Assembly: GCF_026183895.1 (NCBI RefSeq)
Contig: NZ_JAPFQI010000006.1
Location: forward strand, 97,592-161,591
Direction: 5' to 3'
Source of the DNA: Sabulicella glaciei
Lineage (GTDB): Bacteria > Pseudomonadota > Alphaproteobacteria > Acetobacterales > Acetobacteraceae
Length of the DNA stretch: 64,000 nucleotides
Below, in pieces: positions 8,771-16,465 of this stretch (within the stretch, counting starts at the first letter, position 1; every line of letters starts with the position of its first letter). Position numbers and translations under genes: made by a program. The notes below the pieces were generated by a model. That model saw only the letters and a program-made list of their open reading frames with translations. It did not search any database and was not told the DNA's origin.

Positions 8771-9655
8771 CTTGGCTCCGCACGATCGGCGTACCCGGCC
8801 GAAGGGCCGCCCGTCCATCACCGCGAGGCCCAGCGCGATCAGCCCCATGCCCAGGGCATGGGGCCAGCCCAGCGCCTCGCCCAGCACGGCCCATCCCATC
8901 AGCGCTGCGAAACCGGGGATGATCAGCGTCACCAGCAGCAGGTTCACCGGCCCCGCCAGTTCCAGCACCCGGAAGTAGACCTGGTAGGCCAGGGCGGTGG
9001 ACAGCAGCGCCAGTCCCACCAGCGCGGCCGCCGTGCCGGGGCTGGGCCAGGGCGGCAGCGGGCCGAGCGCCACGAAGGGAAGCAGCAGCAGCGACGCGAC
9101 GCTGACCTGCCCGCAGGCGGCCAGGAGCGGCGGGATGCCCAGCGCGCGGAAGCGCCGCCCCCAGAGCCCGGCCAGCGCATAGGACAAGGTCCCGCCCAGC
9201 ATGGCGGCGACGGCGGGCCAGGGCGCCGCGAGCGGGTCCACCCCCACCATCGCCACCACGCCGGAAAAGCCGATGGCGATCCCGGCGAGGCGCGCAGGGG
9301 TGGCGCGCTCCGCCAGCGCAAGGTGCGTCAGCAGCACGGCCCAGAAGGGCGTGGTGGCATTCAGGATAGCGGCCGCCCCCACCGGCAGGGAGAACTGCGC
9401 CCAGACGATCAGGGTGAAGGGAACGACGTTGTTCAGCACCCCCATACCAAGATGCGCGCGCAGGGCAGCGGCGTCGCGACGCACCGGCAGGCGCAGCGCC
9501 GCCACGACCGCCCAGAGGGCGCAGGCCGCCAGCCCCACCCGCGCCAGGACGATCGCCAAGGGCGGCCATTCCCGCACCGCCACCCCCACGAACAGAAAGG
9601 ACCCTCCCCACAGGAAGGCGAGGAAGGTCAGCAGCGCCCAGGCCCGGGATGTCAT
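8765..9655 (-). CDS. EamA/DMT-family metabolite exporter
   Basis: This 296-residue protein has ten predicted transmembrane helices in two EamA repeats. The WGGSFLFVGVAVREWPP opening and the LNATTPFWAVLLTHL and GWAVLGEALGW segments are typical of drug/metabolite transporters. Its substrate cannot be read from sequence. ATG 9655 (MTSRAW) is preferred over a start 12 codons upstream because the first helix follows directly. The last residues (GRVRRSCGAKG) lie partly in DNA derived from a tldD tail, so the C-terminus may not be ancestral. The gene is bracketed by direct copies of the receptor gene's 3' end. Confidence 0.85.
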   Translation of the reverse strand: MTSRAWALLTFLAFLWGGSFLFVGVAVREWPPLAIVLARVGLAACALWAVVAALRLPVRRDAAALRAHLGMGVLNNVVPFTLIVWAQFSLPVGAAAILNATTPFWAVLLTHLALAERATPARLAGIAIGFSGVVAMVGVDPLAAPWPAVAAMLGGTLSYALAGLWGRRFRALGIPPLLAACGQVSVASLLLLPFVALGPLPPWPSPGTAAALVGLALLSTALAYQVYFRVLELAGPVNLLLVTLIIPGFAALMGWAVLGEALGWPHALGMGLIALGLAVMDGRPFGRVRRSCGAKG

Positions 9656-9709
9656 GGCGGCATCGCAGCGCGGATGGCGGGGCGGCGCCATCCGGCCGTT
9701 GCGGCGTCG

Positions 9710-11779
9710 TCAGAAGTGGCGCGTCAGCCCGCCATAGATCGCCCGGCGCGGCAGGAATTGCGGCGCCCCCACCCCGATGCCCGATCCGTCGCGCAGCTGG
9801 GTCCGCGCATCGGCGAGGTTGAGCAGGTCGAGCCGCGCGGTCCAGCGCCCGGCACCCGGCAGGGAAAAGTCGTGCGCGATACCGATGTTGAGCGTCGCAT
9901 AGGGGTCCTGCTTCTCCGTGTTGGCGAAGCCGCGCCGCAGCCCGCTGCCGAACAGCGCCGTGGCCGAGATGCGCCCGCCCTCCCACGCGCGCCACACCGC
10001 GCCGGCCGAGGCGGTCAGGAGCTGGTCGTGATCGGTGCGGACCCACTTGTTACGCACGTAGTCCAGCTCCTCCGGTTCGAAGTTGAACTGCGAGGTGCGG
10101 ATGTCGCGGCCGGAGGCGCGCGAGACGGTGAGGTTGGCGTAGAGGTCCAGCCGCTCGCCGCGCCACTGTCCGGTGAACTCGACGCCGGTGGAGCGGCCCT
10201 GGCGGTAGTTGAAGGGCGTGAAGACCAGGGCGCGGCCGAACTGCCCGAGGTCCAGCAGGTCGCGCGCCTCCTTGTGCCAGGCGCTGGCGCCCAGGGTCAG
10301 GCGTTCCGTCACGCGCTGCGAGATGCCGGCAGAGAAGTAGTGGGAGCGCTCAGGGCGCGGCAGGTCGGCGCGGAAATTCTCCGGCTCGTTGGTCGTGCCG
10401 GCGAAGCGCGAAACGTCGCCCGGCGTGATCAGCTCCTGCGCCGGTGGCGTGAGGTAGCGGGCATAGCCCACCGTCACGGTCGTGCGGTCCAGCGGCCGCC
10501 AGACCACGTTGACGCGGGGCGAAAGCTGCGCGGCCCGCGCCGCCTGGTCTGCGTAGTCGCCGCGCAGCCCCGCGTTGAGCGTCAGCCGCTCCGAGAGGCG
10601 GAACTCGTTCTGGAGGTAGACGCCATGCACCCAGCTGGTGCGGCCGCGCCGCGTCCCGATCGCAAAGGGATCGCCCGCGACGTCGCCATCCTCGTCCAGC
10701 GGCAGGACAGTGGTGACGTTCCCGGCGAAGCTGCGCTCGCCCATGCTCAGGACGCCGAAGCGCAGCGTGTTGCGCTCGTTCAGGCGATAGGAACCGTCGG
10801 CCTGGATGCCGAAGGCAGTGGAGCGGCGCCGCACCTGGCTGGCGACGCCGTTGAAGGCCAGCTCGCCCAGCAGGTCGGGAAGGTAGCTGGTGCTGGAATC
10901 GCGGCCGAACCCCGCCACCTGCCAGTCCAGCGCGCCGGAGCCGCCCTGCAGCGCCACCACGCCGAAGCGGTTGCGCTCCCATTGCCGGGCGCGGAGGCGG
11001 GCGCTGTCGAACTCCTCGCCGATCACCGGGAACTCGATGGGCTGGCTGGGATTGTTGGGCATCTGGAAGCGGTTGGCCGAGGCGCCGCCGATCACGGAGA
11101 GCCGGACGGTGTCGGACAGGAGGCGCGACACGCTGACGAGGCCGCGCAGCTGGTCCGTGCGGTTGTGCAGCGGGCTGGTGCTGGCCGTCGGCGGCTCGAC
11201 CCCCAGGCGCGATTGCCGGAAGGTCCCGGTGGCGAAGACATCCCAGCCGCCATGGAGTCCCGCGTAGCCAATGGAGGGCTGGAAGGTGGAATAGGAGCCG
11301 CCATAGGCGCTGACCCACCCGCCGGGGGCATTGGCGCCGGAGCGCAGGGTGATGTCCACCACGCCGCCGGTCCGGTAGCCGAATTGGGCGGGCAGGGCGC
11401 CGGTCAGCAGGCGCAGCTCCGCGATGGCGCGCGCGTCCAGGAAGGCGCCGAAGCCCTGGATGCCCACGGGCAGGGTGACGCCGTTGATGCGGTACTGGAG
11501 GTTGCGGTGCTCACCGCGCACATGGATCTCGCCGAAGCTGTCCTGCACCACGCCGGGGAACTGCAGCAGCAGCCCGTTGACCGGCGCGTCGGCGCCCCCG
11601 GGCAGGTTCTCGATCGTCTCGCGCTTCAGGGAGGAGACGCTGGCGCCCAGCGTGGGCGAGATCGCGGTGCGGGCCTCGTCCAGGCGGCGGGCCTGGATCA
11701 CAAGGTCGGGAAGCACGGTTTCCTGCGCTGCGGCAGGAAGCGGGGTGAGGAGGGATAAGAGGAGAAGGGAGCGGCGCAT
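9710..11779 (-). CDS. TonB-dependent outer-membrane receptor
   Basis: This 689-residue protein has a signal peptide (about residues 1-19, AAAQE). Next comes a plug domain with NGLLLQFPGVVQD, IHVRGEHRNLQYRINGV and LTGALPAQFGYRTGGVVDI, then a C-terminal 22-strand-type barrel ending in RAIYGGLTRHF with terminal Phe. Such receptors import siderophores, cobalamin or other scarce ligands using TonB energy. The ligand is not evident, and no TonB/ExbBD, ABC importer of metal complexes or riboswitch is adjacent. The gene is monocistronic, with a consensus -10 box upstream. Confidence 0.9.
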   Translation of the reverse strand: MRRSLLLLSLLTPLPAAAQETVLPDLVIQARRLDEARTAISPTLGASVSSLKRETIENLPGGADAPVNGLLLQFPGVVQDSFGEIHVRGEHRNLQYRINGVTLPVGIQGFGAFLDARAIAELRLLTGALPAQFGYRTGGVVDITLRSGANAPGGWVSAYGGSYSTFQPSIGYAGLHGGWDVFATGTFRQSRLGVEPPTASTSPLHNRTDQLRGLVSVSRLLSDTVRLSVIGGASANRFQMPNNPSQPIEFPVIGEEFDSARLRARQWERNRFGVVALQGGSGALDWQVAGFGRDSSTSYLPDLLGELAFNGVASQVRRRSTAFGIQADGSYRLNERNTLRFGVLSMGERSFAGNVTTVLPLDEDGDVAGDPFAIGTRRGRTSWVHGVYLQNEFRLSERLTLNAGLRGDYADQAARAAQLSPRVNVVWRPLDRTTVTVGYARYLTPPAQELITPGDVSRFAGTTNEPENFRADLPRPERSHYFSAGISQRVTERLTLGASAWHKEARDLLDLGQFGRALVFTPFNYRQGRSTGVEFTGQWRGERLDLYANLTVSRASGRDIRTSQFNFEPEELDYVRNKWVRTDHDQLLTASAGAVWRAWEGGRISATALFGSGLRRGFANTEKQDPYATLNIGIAHDFSLPGAGRWTARLDLLNLADARTQLRDGSGIGVGAPQFLPRRAIYGGLTRHF

Positions 11780-11793
11780 GTCGGAGACGCTAC

Positions 11794-11799
11794 ATTATA
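11794..11799 (-). promoter_or_regulatory. Consensus -10 box upstream of the TonB receptor
   Basis: Read on the minus strand this hexamer is a perfect TATAAT, lying 15 bases upstream of the receptor ATG at 11779 inside a short AT-rich island. The region 17 bases further upstream (GACGGG) is a poor -35, so the promoter may depend on an activator. The short leader leaves no room for a riboswitch. Confidence 0.5.
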
Positions 11800-11869
11800 A
11801 CATATAACTCCGTCCACCCGTCGTAACGGAACGACCCACACCGGAATCGGATGGTGTGGCGAGGCTTCC

Positions 11870-12688
11870 TCACCCCCCCGGCGCGAAGCCCTCCTGCCCG
11901 CGCGTCGCCCAGCCCGTTACCCGGCGCTCCAGCCGCTCCGCGATCCAATACAGCGCCACCCCCATCACCCCCGTCACCACCAGCCCGGCAAAGACCAGCG
12001 GCACGTCGAAGCGGGAGGAGGCGACCATCATCAGCCGCCCGATCCCCGCATTGGGCGCCACGCTCTCCGCGATGATGGAGCCGACGAAGGCCACGGTGAT
12101 CGCCACCTTCAGCGAGGCGAAGAAATACGGCATGGCGCGCGGCAGCCCGATCTTGCGGACGATGTCCAGCGGCCGCGCGCCCAGCGCCCGCAGCACGTCG
12201 CGCAGCTCCGGCTCCACCGTGGCGATGCCGGTCGCCACGTTCACCACGATGGGGAAGAAGGAAATCAGGAAGGCGGTGATCACCGCCGGCCAGATGCCGA
12301 TGCCGAACCAGACGATCAGCACCGGCACCACCGCCACCTTGGGGATGGAGTTGAAGGCGATCAGCAGCGGATACAAGCCGCGATACACCAGGGTGGAGGA
12401 GCCGATCGCCACCCCCAGCGCCAAGCCGAACACGATCGCCATGGCAAAGCCCAGCAGCGTCGTGCCCAGCGTCACCAGGCTGTCCTGCAGCAGGGGCTGC
12501 CACCAGCGCAGCCCGGCCTGCACCACGGCGGAGGGCGCGGGCAGGATAAAGGGCGAGATGCCCAGCAGCCACACCGCTGCCTCCCACAGGATGAAGGCGC
12601 CGCCGATCACCAGCCAGGGCAGGGCGGCTTGCAGGCGGCGCTGCCGGCGCGCGGCGGCGGCCAGGGCCTCGGCGCGGGAGTCAGGCAT
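11870..12688 (-). CDS. ABC transporter permease, SsuC/TauC/ThiX type
   Basis: This 272-residue inner-membrane subunit belongs to the binding-protein-dependent permease superfamily. It has about six helices and the EAA loop RDVLRALGARPLDIVRKIGLPRAMPYF that contacts the ATPase. Segments such as LLIAFNSIPKVAVVPVLIVWFG match permeases for nitrate, sulfonate, taurine and thiamine precursors. It overlaps the ATPase gene upstream by eight bases and is the last gene of a three-gene importer operon. Confidence 0.9.
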   Translation of the reverse strand: MPDSRAEALAAAARRQRRLQAALPWLVIGGAFILWEAAVWLLGISPFILPAPSAVVQAGLRWWQPLLQDSLVTLGTTLLGFAMAIVFGLALGVAIGSSTLVYRGLYPLLIAFNSIPKVAVVPVLIVWFGIGIWPAVITAFLISFFPIVVNVATGIATVEPELRDVLRALGARPLDIVRKIGLPRAMPYFFASLKVAITVAFVGSIIAESVAPNAGIGRLMMVASSRFDVPLVFAGLVVTGVMGVALYWIAERLERRVTGWATRGQEGFAPGG

Positions 12689-13481
12689 CGGGCGCCTCCC
12701 CGGCGCGGGCGCGGGCGATCAGCGCGCGCAGCTCCGCCACCACCGCGTTGAACTCTGTGTCATAGGTGTCCTCCAACCGGCGTGGGCGGGGGAACTCCAC
12801 CCGCCGCTCGGCGATGATGCGGCCGGGGCGGGCGCTCATCACCAGCACGCGGTCGGCCAGGTACACGGCTTCCCGCAGGTCATGCGTCACCAGGATCACG
12901 GTGGGTTTCCGCTCCAGCCACACGTCTTGCAGGACGGCCCAGAGATCCTCCCGCGTGAACACGTCGAGCGCGGAGAAGGGCTCGTCCAGCATCAGCAGCG
13001 GCGGCTCGTGGATCAAGGCGCGGCAGAGCGAGGTACGCTGCTGCATCCCGCCGGACAGCTGGTGCGGGTGGCGCTGGCCGAAACCTTCCAGCCCGACCAG
13101 CTTCAGCAGCGCCTCGGCCTTGGCTGCGTAGGCGGCGCGCTCGGCCCGCAGCCGGGAGCGGTGCGCCGGCACCACCTCCAGCGGCAGCATCACGTTGTCG
13201 AGGACCGAGCGCCAGGGCAGCAGGGTCGGGTTCTGGAAGGCCATGCCGACCAGCGGCACCGGCCCCGACACCTCGCGCCCCGCGACCCAGACCTGCCCCT
13301 CGCTGGCGGGCCAAAGGCCGGAAACGAGGCGCATCAGCGTGGACTTGCCGCAGCCCGAAGGCCCGACCACCGCCACGAACTCGCCTTCCCGGACCGAGAG
13401 CGTGCAGCGCTGCAGGGCCAGCGTGCCCTCCGCGCCGCCATAGCGCATGGCGACGTCGGCGATCTCCACGAAGTTCCGCAA
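12681..13481 (-). CDS. ABC transporter ATPase, SsuB/TauB type
   Basis: This 266-residue nucleotide-binding subunit has Walker A VGPSGCGKST, the Q-loop AFQNPTLLPW, signature LSGGMQQR, Walker B LLMLDEPFSALD and H-loop LVTHD. The LPWRSVLDNV segment is typical of the nitrate/sulfonate/taurine importer class. The start is TTG at 13481 (MRNFVEIADV), five bases after the binding-protein stop. It powers uptake through the downstream permease. Confidence 0.92.
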   Translation of the reverse strand: MRNFVEIADVAMRYGGAEGTLALQRCTLSVREGEFVAVVGPSGCGKSTLMRLVSGLWPASEGQVWVAGREVSGPVPLVGMAFQNPTLLPWRSVLDNVMLPLEVVPAHRSRLRAERAAYAAKAEALLKLVGLEGFGQRHPHQLSGGMQQRTSLCRALIHEPPLLMLDEPFSALDVFTREDLWAVLQDVWLERKPTVILVTHDLREAVYLADRVLVMSARPGRIIAERRVEFPRPRRLEDTYDTEFNAVVAELRALIARARAGEAPDA

Positions 13482-13486
13482 GCGCG

Positions 13487-14503
13487 TCAGACCCGGCGAT
13501 CGGCGGCCGGGGGCAGGAAATCCGCGGTGTAGAGCTGCGCGGCCTGGAGGCGCGGCTGGAGGCCATAGGCCTCCTCCACCGCGGTGATGCCGCGCTGCAG
13601 CCGCGCCATGTCCACGGAGGAAAGCCCGTTCTGCCGCACGTTCTCCGTCATGATCACGCGCTGCACGTTCATCCCGTGGCGCTCGGTCTCCTGGGCCACG
13701 TCGACCAGCGGCTCGGCCTGGCGCAGCACCTGCATCGCGGCGGCGGGGTTGGCCAGCTGGTCGCGGAAGCCGCGGATCAGCGCGGCGGTGGCGCGGCGCA
13801 CCGCCTCGGGGTTGTTCTGGATGAAGCGGCGCGTGGTCAGCAGCGCGCCGCCATACAGGTCCAGCCCGTGGTCGTAGTACATCATCACCCGCTGCTGCGG
13901 GTGGTCGAGGCCGATGCTCTTGAGCGAAAGGGCCGAGGTGGTGACGAAGCCCGTCACCCCGTCCACCTCGCGCCGCACCAGCATGGGTTCGCGCAGCGCC
14001 GGGTTCACCGAAAGAAAGGTCACCCGCCCCGCATCGATGCCGGCCGCCTTGGCGAAGGCCGGGAAGAGCTGCCGCCCCGCGTCGAACTCGGGCGCGGCGA
14101 GGCGCCGCCCCTCCAGGTCCTTGGGCGTCCGCACCGGCCCATCCGCCCGGACGATGGCGCAGAGCGGCGAGCGGTCATGCAGGATCGCCACCGCGACGAG
14201 GCCGCTATCCGGGTTCTGGGCCAGGAAGCGGATCGCCGGGTTGATGTCGGCATAGCCCAGATCGTGCGTGCCGGAGGCCAGCGCCGGCGGCACTGCGCCG
14301 GAGCCCTGGCCGCGATCCACCGAAACCTCCACCCCCGCCTCGCGGAAGAAGCCGCGCTCCCGCGCCACCAGCGCGAAAGCGTTGGGTGCCTGGAAGGTCC
14401 AGTCGAGCATCATCCGCACCCGCGGCGCCGCCTGGGCGCGGCCGATGGAGGGCATGGCGAGCAGGGCGGGGCTCGACAGGAGGAGGCGGCGGGGCAGGGA
14501 CAT
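13487..14503 (-). CDS. ABC substrate-binding protein, NMT1/THI5/SsuA-like
   Basis: This 338-residue periplasmic protein has an N-terminal PRRLLLSSPALLAMPSIGRAQ signal peptide with a twin-arginine-like pair. The domain begins VRMMLDWTFQAPNAFALVARERGFF, as in thiamine-precursor and sulfonate binding proteins. Later blocks (GQGSGAVPPALASGTHDLGYAD, PEFDAGRQLFPAFAKAAGID) support the NMT1/THI5 fold. It is the first gene of the importer operon. Candidate ligands are pyrimidine precursors, sulfonates or similar small molecules, and the sequence does not choose between them. The frame stays open far upstream, but ATG 14503 places the signal peptide correctly. Confidence 0.87.
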   Translation of the reverse strand: MSLPRRLLLSSPALLAMPSIGRAQAAPRVRMMLDWTFQAPNAFALVARERGFFREAGVEVSVDRGQGSGAVPPALASGTHDLGYADINPAIRFLAQNPDSGLVAVAILHDRSPLCAIVRADGPVRTPKDLEGRRLAAPEFDAGRQLFPAFAKAAGIDAGRVTFLSVNPALREPMLVRREVDGVTGFVTTSALSLKSIGLDHPQQRVMMYYDHGLDLYGGALLTTRRFIQNNPEAVRRATAALIRGFRDQLANPAAAMQVLRQAEPLVDVAQETERHGMNVQRVIMTENVRQNGLSSVDMARLQRGITAVEEAYGLQPRLQAAQLYTADFLPPAADRRV

Positions 14504-14659
14504 CGGGCGGTTCCGGGCAGGGATTCCGCCGCAAGACACACCAGGGCGGGGGCCTTGCGCAAGCGGCGGCCTTGCGCGAGGCGTCCGGCAGGGGCCGCGC
14601 CCTGGGCAAGCGCCCGGTTCCGCGCCATGCTGCACCACGGAATGCGAGAAGGAGAGGCC

Positions 14660-15076
14660 ATGCCAGGCGTGCCCGACGTGACGCCATCCGAAGCCTTCGC
14701 AGCGCTGCAGGGGGACCCGGGCGCGGTGCTGGTGGATGTGCGGACCGATGCCGAGTGGAATTTCGTCGGCGTGCCCGACCTGTCGGCGCTGGGCAAGCAG
14801 GTGGTGCTGATCCCCTGGCAGGTCTTCCCCTCCATGCAGGTGAACGACCACTTCCCCGAGCACCTGCGCCGCGCCGGCGTCACCGCCGAAAGCAAGGTCT
14901 ACTACATCTGCCGCTCCGGGGCGCGCTCGCTCGCCGCCGGGCAGGCGGCGCAGCTGGCCGGCTTCCCGCACGCCATCAACGTGCGCGACGGTTTCGAGGG
15001 GCCGGTTGACGCCGAGGGCCATCGCGGCACCGTGGGGGGATGGAAGGCCGAGGGCCTTCCCTGGAGGCAGCGATGA
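14660..15076 (+). CDS. Single-domain rhodanese-like sulfurtransferase
   Basis: This 138-residue protein is one rhodanese domain with the persulfide-forming loop CRSGARS, preceded by KVYYI. It also has AVLVDVRTDAEW near the N-terminus. It is probably cytoplasmic and transfers sulfane sulfur to an unknown acceptor. An AGGAG lies six to eight bases before ATG 14660. ATG 14642 and 14627 are alternatives. It overlaps the DUF3237 gene (ATGA) and is divergent from the ABC importer operon across 156 bases. Confidence 0.85.
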   Translation: MPGVPDVTPSEAFAALQGDPGAVLVDVRTDAEWNFVGVPDLSALGKQVVLIPWQVFPSMQVNDHFPEHLRRAGVTAESKVYYICRSGARSLAAGQAAQLAGFPHAINVRDGFEGPVDAEGHRGTVGGWKAEGLPWRQR

Positions 15077-15537
15077 GCGAATTGCGCGGCGAGCATCTCT
15101 TCACCCTCGACCTCAAGGTCGGGGAACCGCAGAACGCCGGGGTGGGGCCCGACGGGCATGAGCTGCGCATCGTCCCGGTCACGGGCGGCACGGCAAACGG
15201 GCCGCGCCTGCGGGCCGAGGTACTGGGCGGCGCTTCCGCCGACTGGCTGCGGGTGGAAACGGACGGCACGGCGCATATCGACGTGCGCCTGACCCTGCGG
15301 GCCGAATCCGGCGGCATCGTCCACGTGCGCTATTCGGGCATCCGCACCGGCGCGAAGGAGGTGCTGGCGCGCCTCGCGGCCGGGGAGGCGGTGGACCCGT
15401 CCGAGTACTATTTCCGCGTCGCGCTGCGCTTCGAGACGGGCGCGCCGGACCTCGCCTGGCTCAATCGCGTGGTCGCGGTGGGCATCGGCCAGCGCCCGCC
15501 CACCGGCCCACGCTACGAGGTGTACAAGCTGCTCTGA
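15073..15537 (+). CDS. DUF3237 family protein
   Basis: This 154-residue soluble protein has the DUF3237 pattern: VTGGTANGPRLRAEVLGGASADWL, TLRAESGGIVHVRYSGI and EYYFRVALRFETGAPDLAWLNRVVAVGIG. The family forms a small beta-barrel and has no firmly established reaction. The ATG overlaps the rhodanese stop codon, so the pair is translationally coupled and may act on a common compound (inference). Confidence 0.82.
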   Translation: MSELRGEHLFTLDLKVGEPQNAGVGPDGHELRIVPVTGGTANGPRLRAEVLGGASADWLRVETDGTAHIDVRLTLRAESGGIVHVRYSGIRTGAKEVLARLAAGEAVDPSEYYFRVALRFETGAPDLAWLNRVVAVGIGQRPPTGPRYEVYKLL

Positions 15538-15549
15538 CGCGCGGGGGGC

Positions 15550-16134
15550 TCAACCCCGCCCGGCGTCGAAGCCCAGGAAGCCGATCTCGGGGCGCGGCGT
15601 GCCGCCATCGTTGCCGAACAGGCGGGGCCGAACCTGCGCGGCGGGCTGGACAGGCACCGCAGCCTCGCGACGCGACGCCTCGCGCGGCAGCGGCGCGGGG
15701 CGGGCGGCGCCACGTCCCTGCGGCGCGGCGGAGGGCGGCGGGGGCGCGCTGCTCGTGCCGCGCACGGACAGAAGATAGACGGTGATCTCCGGCCTCCCCT
15801 GATCTACGGCCGAATCCAGCGCCGTCAGCCCCAGCGCGTTGCGGGCATTCACGTCCGCCCCGCGGTTGATGGCGTCGCGCACCGTGCCGATGTCGCCGCG
15901 GTTGATCCCGTCGAACAGCGCGTCGTTGGGGTTCATCCCGGACGGGTCGGTCTCGGCCGGGATGGGACGCTGTCCGCGCCGCGCCGCCACGCCGGGCAGG
16001 CCCTGCGGTGCCTCGCGTGGCGGCGCCGCCCCGGTTTGCGGCGTGATCGGGCCGCGGCCCATCAGCGAGCCCTGGGCCTGGGCGGCGGCGGGAAGGGCGG
16101 CCAGCAGGGCCGCCACGGCGAGGACCATTCGCAT
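15550..16134 (-). CDS. Secreted ankyrin-repeat protein
   Basis: This 194-residue protein has a clear Sec signal peptide (residues 1-20, ending AQAQG). It has a low-complexity Pro/Gly/Arg segment and roughly two ankyrin units near residues 70-125 (NDALFDGINRGDIGTVRDAI, GADVNARNALGLTALDSAVD), then a proline-rich tail. Ankyrin repeats bind proteins, so it is probably a periplasmic adaptor. It is the last gene of the type I secretion operon, one base from the gene upstream. Its link to secretion is by position only. Confidence 0.75.
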   Translation of the reverse strand: MRMVLAVAALLAALPAAAQAQGSLMGRGPITPQTGAAPPREAPQGLPGVAARRGQRPIPAETDPSGMNPNDALFDGINRGDIGTVRDAINRGADVNARNALGLTALDSAVDQGRPEITVYLLSVRGTSSAPPPPSAAPQGRGAARPAPLPREASRREAAVPVQPAAQVRPRLFGNDGGTPRPEIGFLGFDAGRG

Positions 16135-16135
16135 C

Positions 16136-16417
16136 TCAACGTTCCCCGAAGGTGAAGGCGCCTGGAAGGGCGGCCGGCGCCTCGGCGCTGGCGGCGGATT
16201 TCTGCGCCTGCGCCTCGCGCGCCCGCGCCTCCACCTGCCGCAGCACGGTGTTCAGCGCCTGGGCGACGGCGGGAAGCTGCACCAGCGGCACGCAGATCGT
16301 CCCGGCCGCGGCAGGCTTCCCGTCATTCTGCAGCTGGGCCAGCACCAGCCGCACCACGCCATGGTGGACCGAGGCTTCCATCACCCCATCCGCGAAGATC
16401 ACCGGCGTCGTCACCAT
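16136..16417 (-). CDS. Small protein in the type I secretion operon, unknown function
   Basis: This 93-residue protein has no signal peptide or membrane helix. It begins MVTTPVIFADGVMEASVHHGV, has a hydrophobic beta-like core, then a predicted helix with many Ala/Glu/Arg (QALNTVLRQVEARAREAQAQ). I do not recognise the family. Its tight spacing to the genes on both sides supports a role with the secretion system. It may be a cytosolic chaperone or regulator, but nothing in the sequence proves that. Confidence 0.6.
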   Translation of the reverse strand: MVTTPVIFADGVMEASVHHGVVRLVLAQLQNDGKPAAAGTICVPLVQLPAVAQALNTVLRQVEARAREAQAQKSAASAEAPAALPGAFTFGER

Positions 16418-16465
16418 GCAGGACTCCCTTGATCCGCCACCCTTACCCGGCGGCGCCCCCCACGG

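Noticed and set aside
8858-11758. A 966-codon plus-strand open frame across the EamA and TonB-receptor genes
   Set aside because: The receptor and exporter on the minus strand have signal peptide, plug, barrel and helix patterns, while the plus-strand translation is low-complexity.
11780-11869. Possible cobalamin riboswitch upstream of the TonB receptor
   Set aside because: The leader after the -10 box is only about ten bases, far too short for a cobalamin element, and no B12-box-like sequence is seen.
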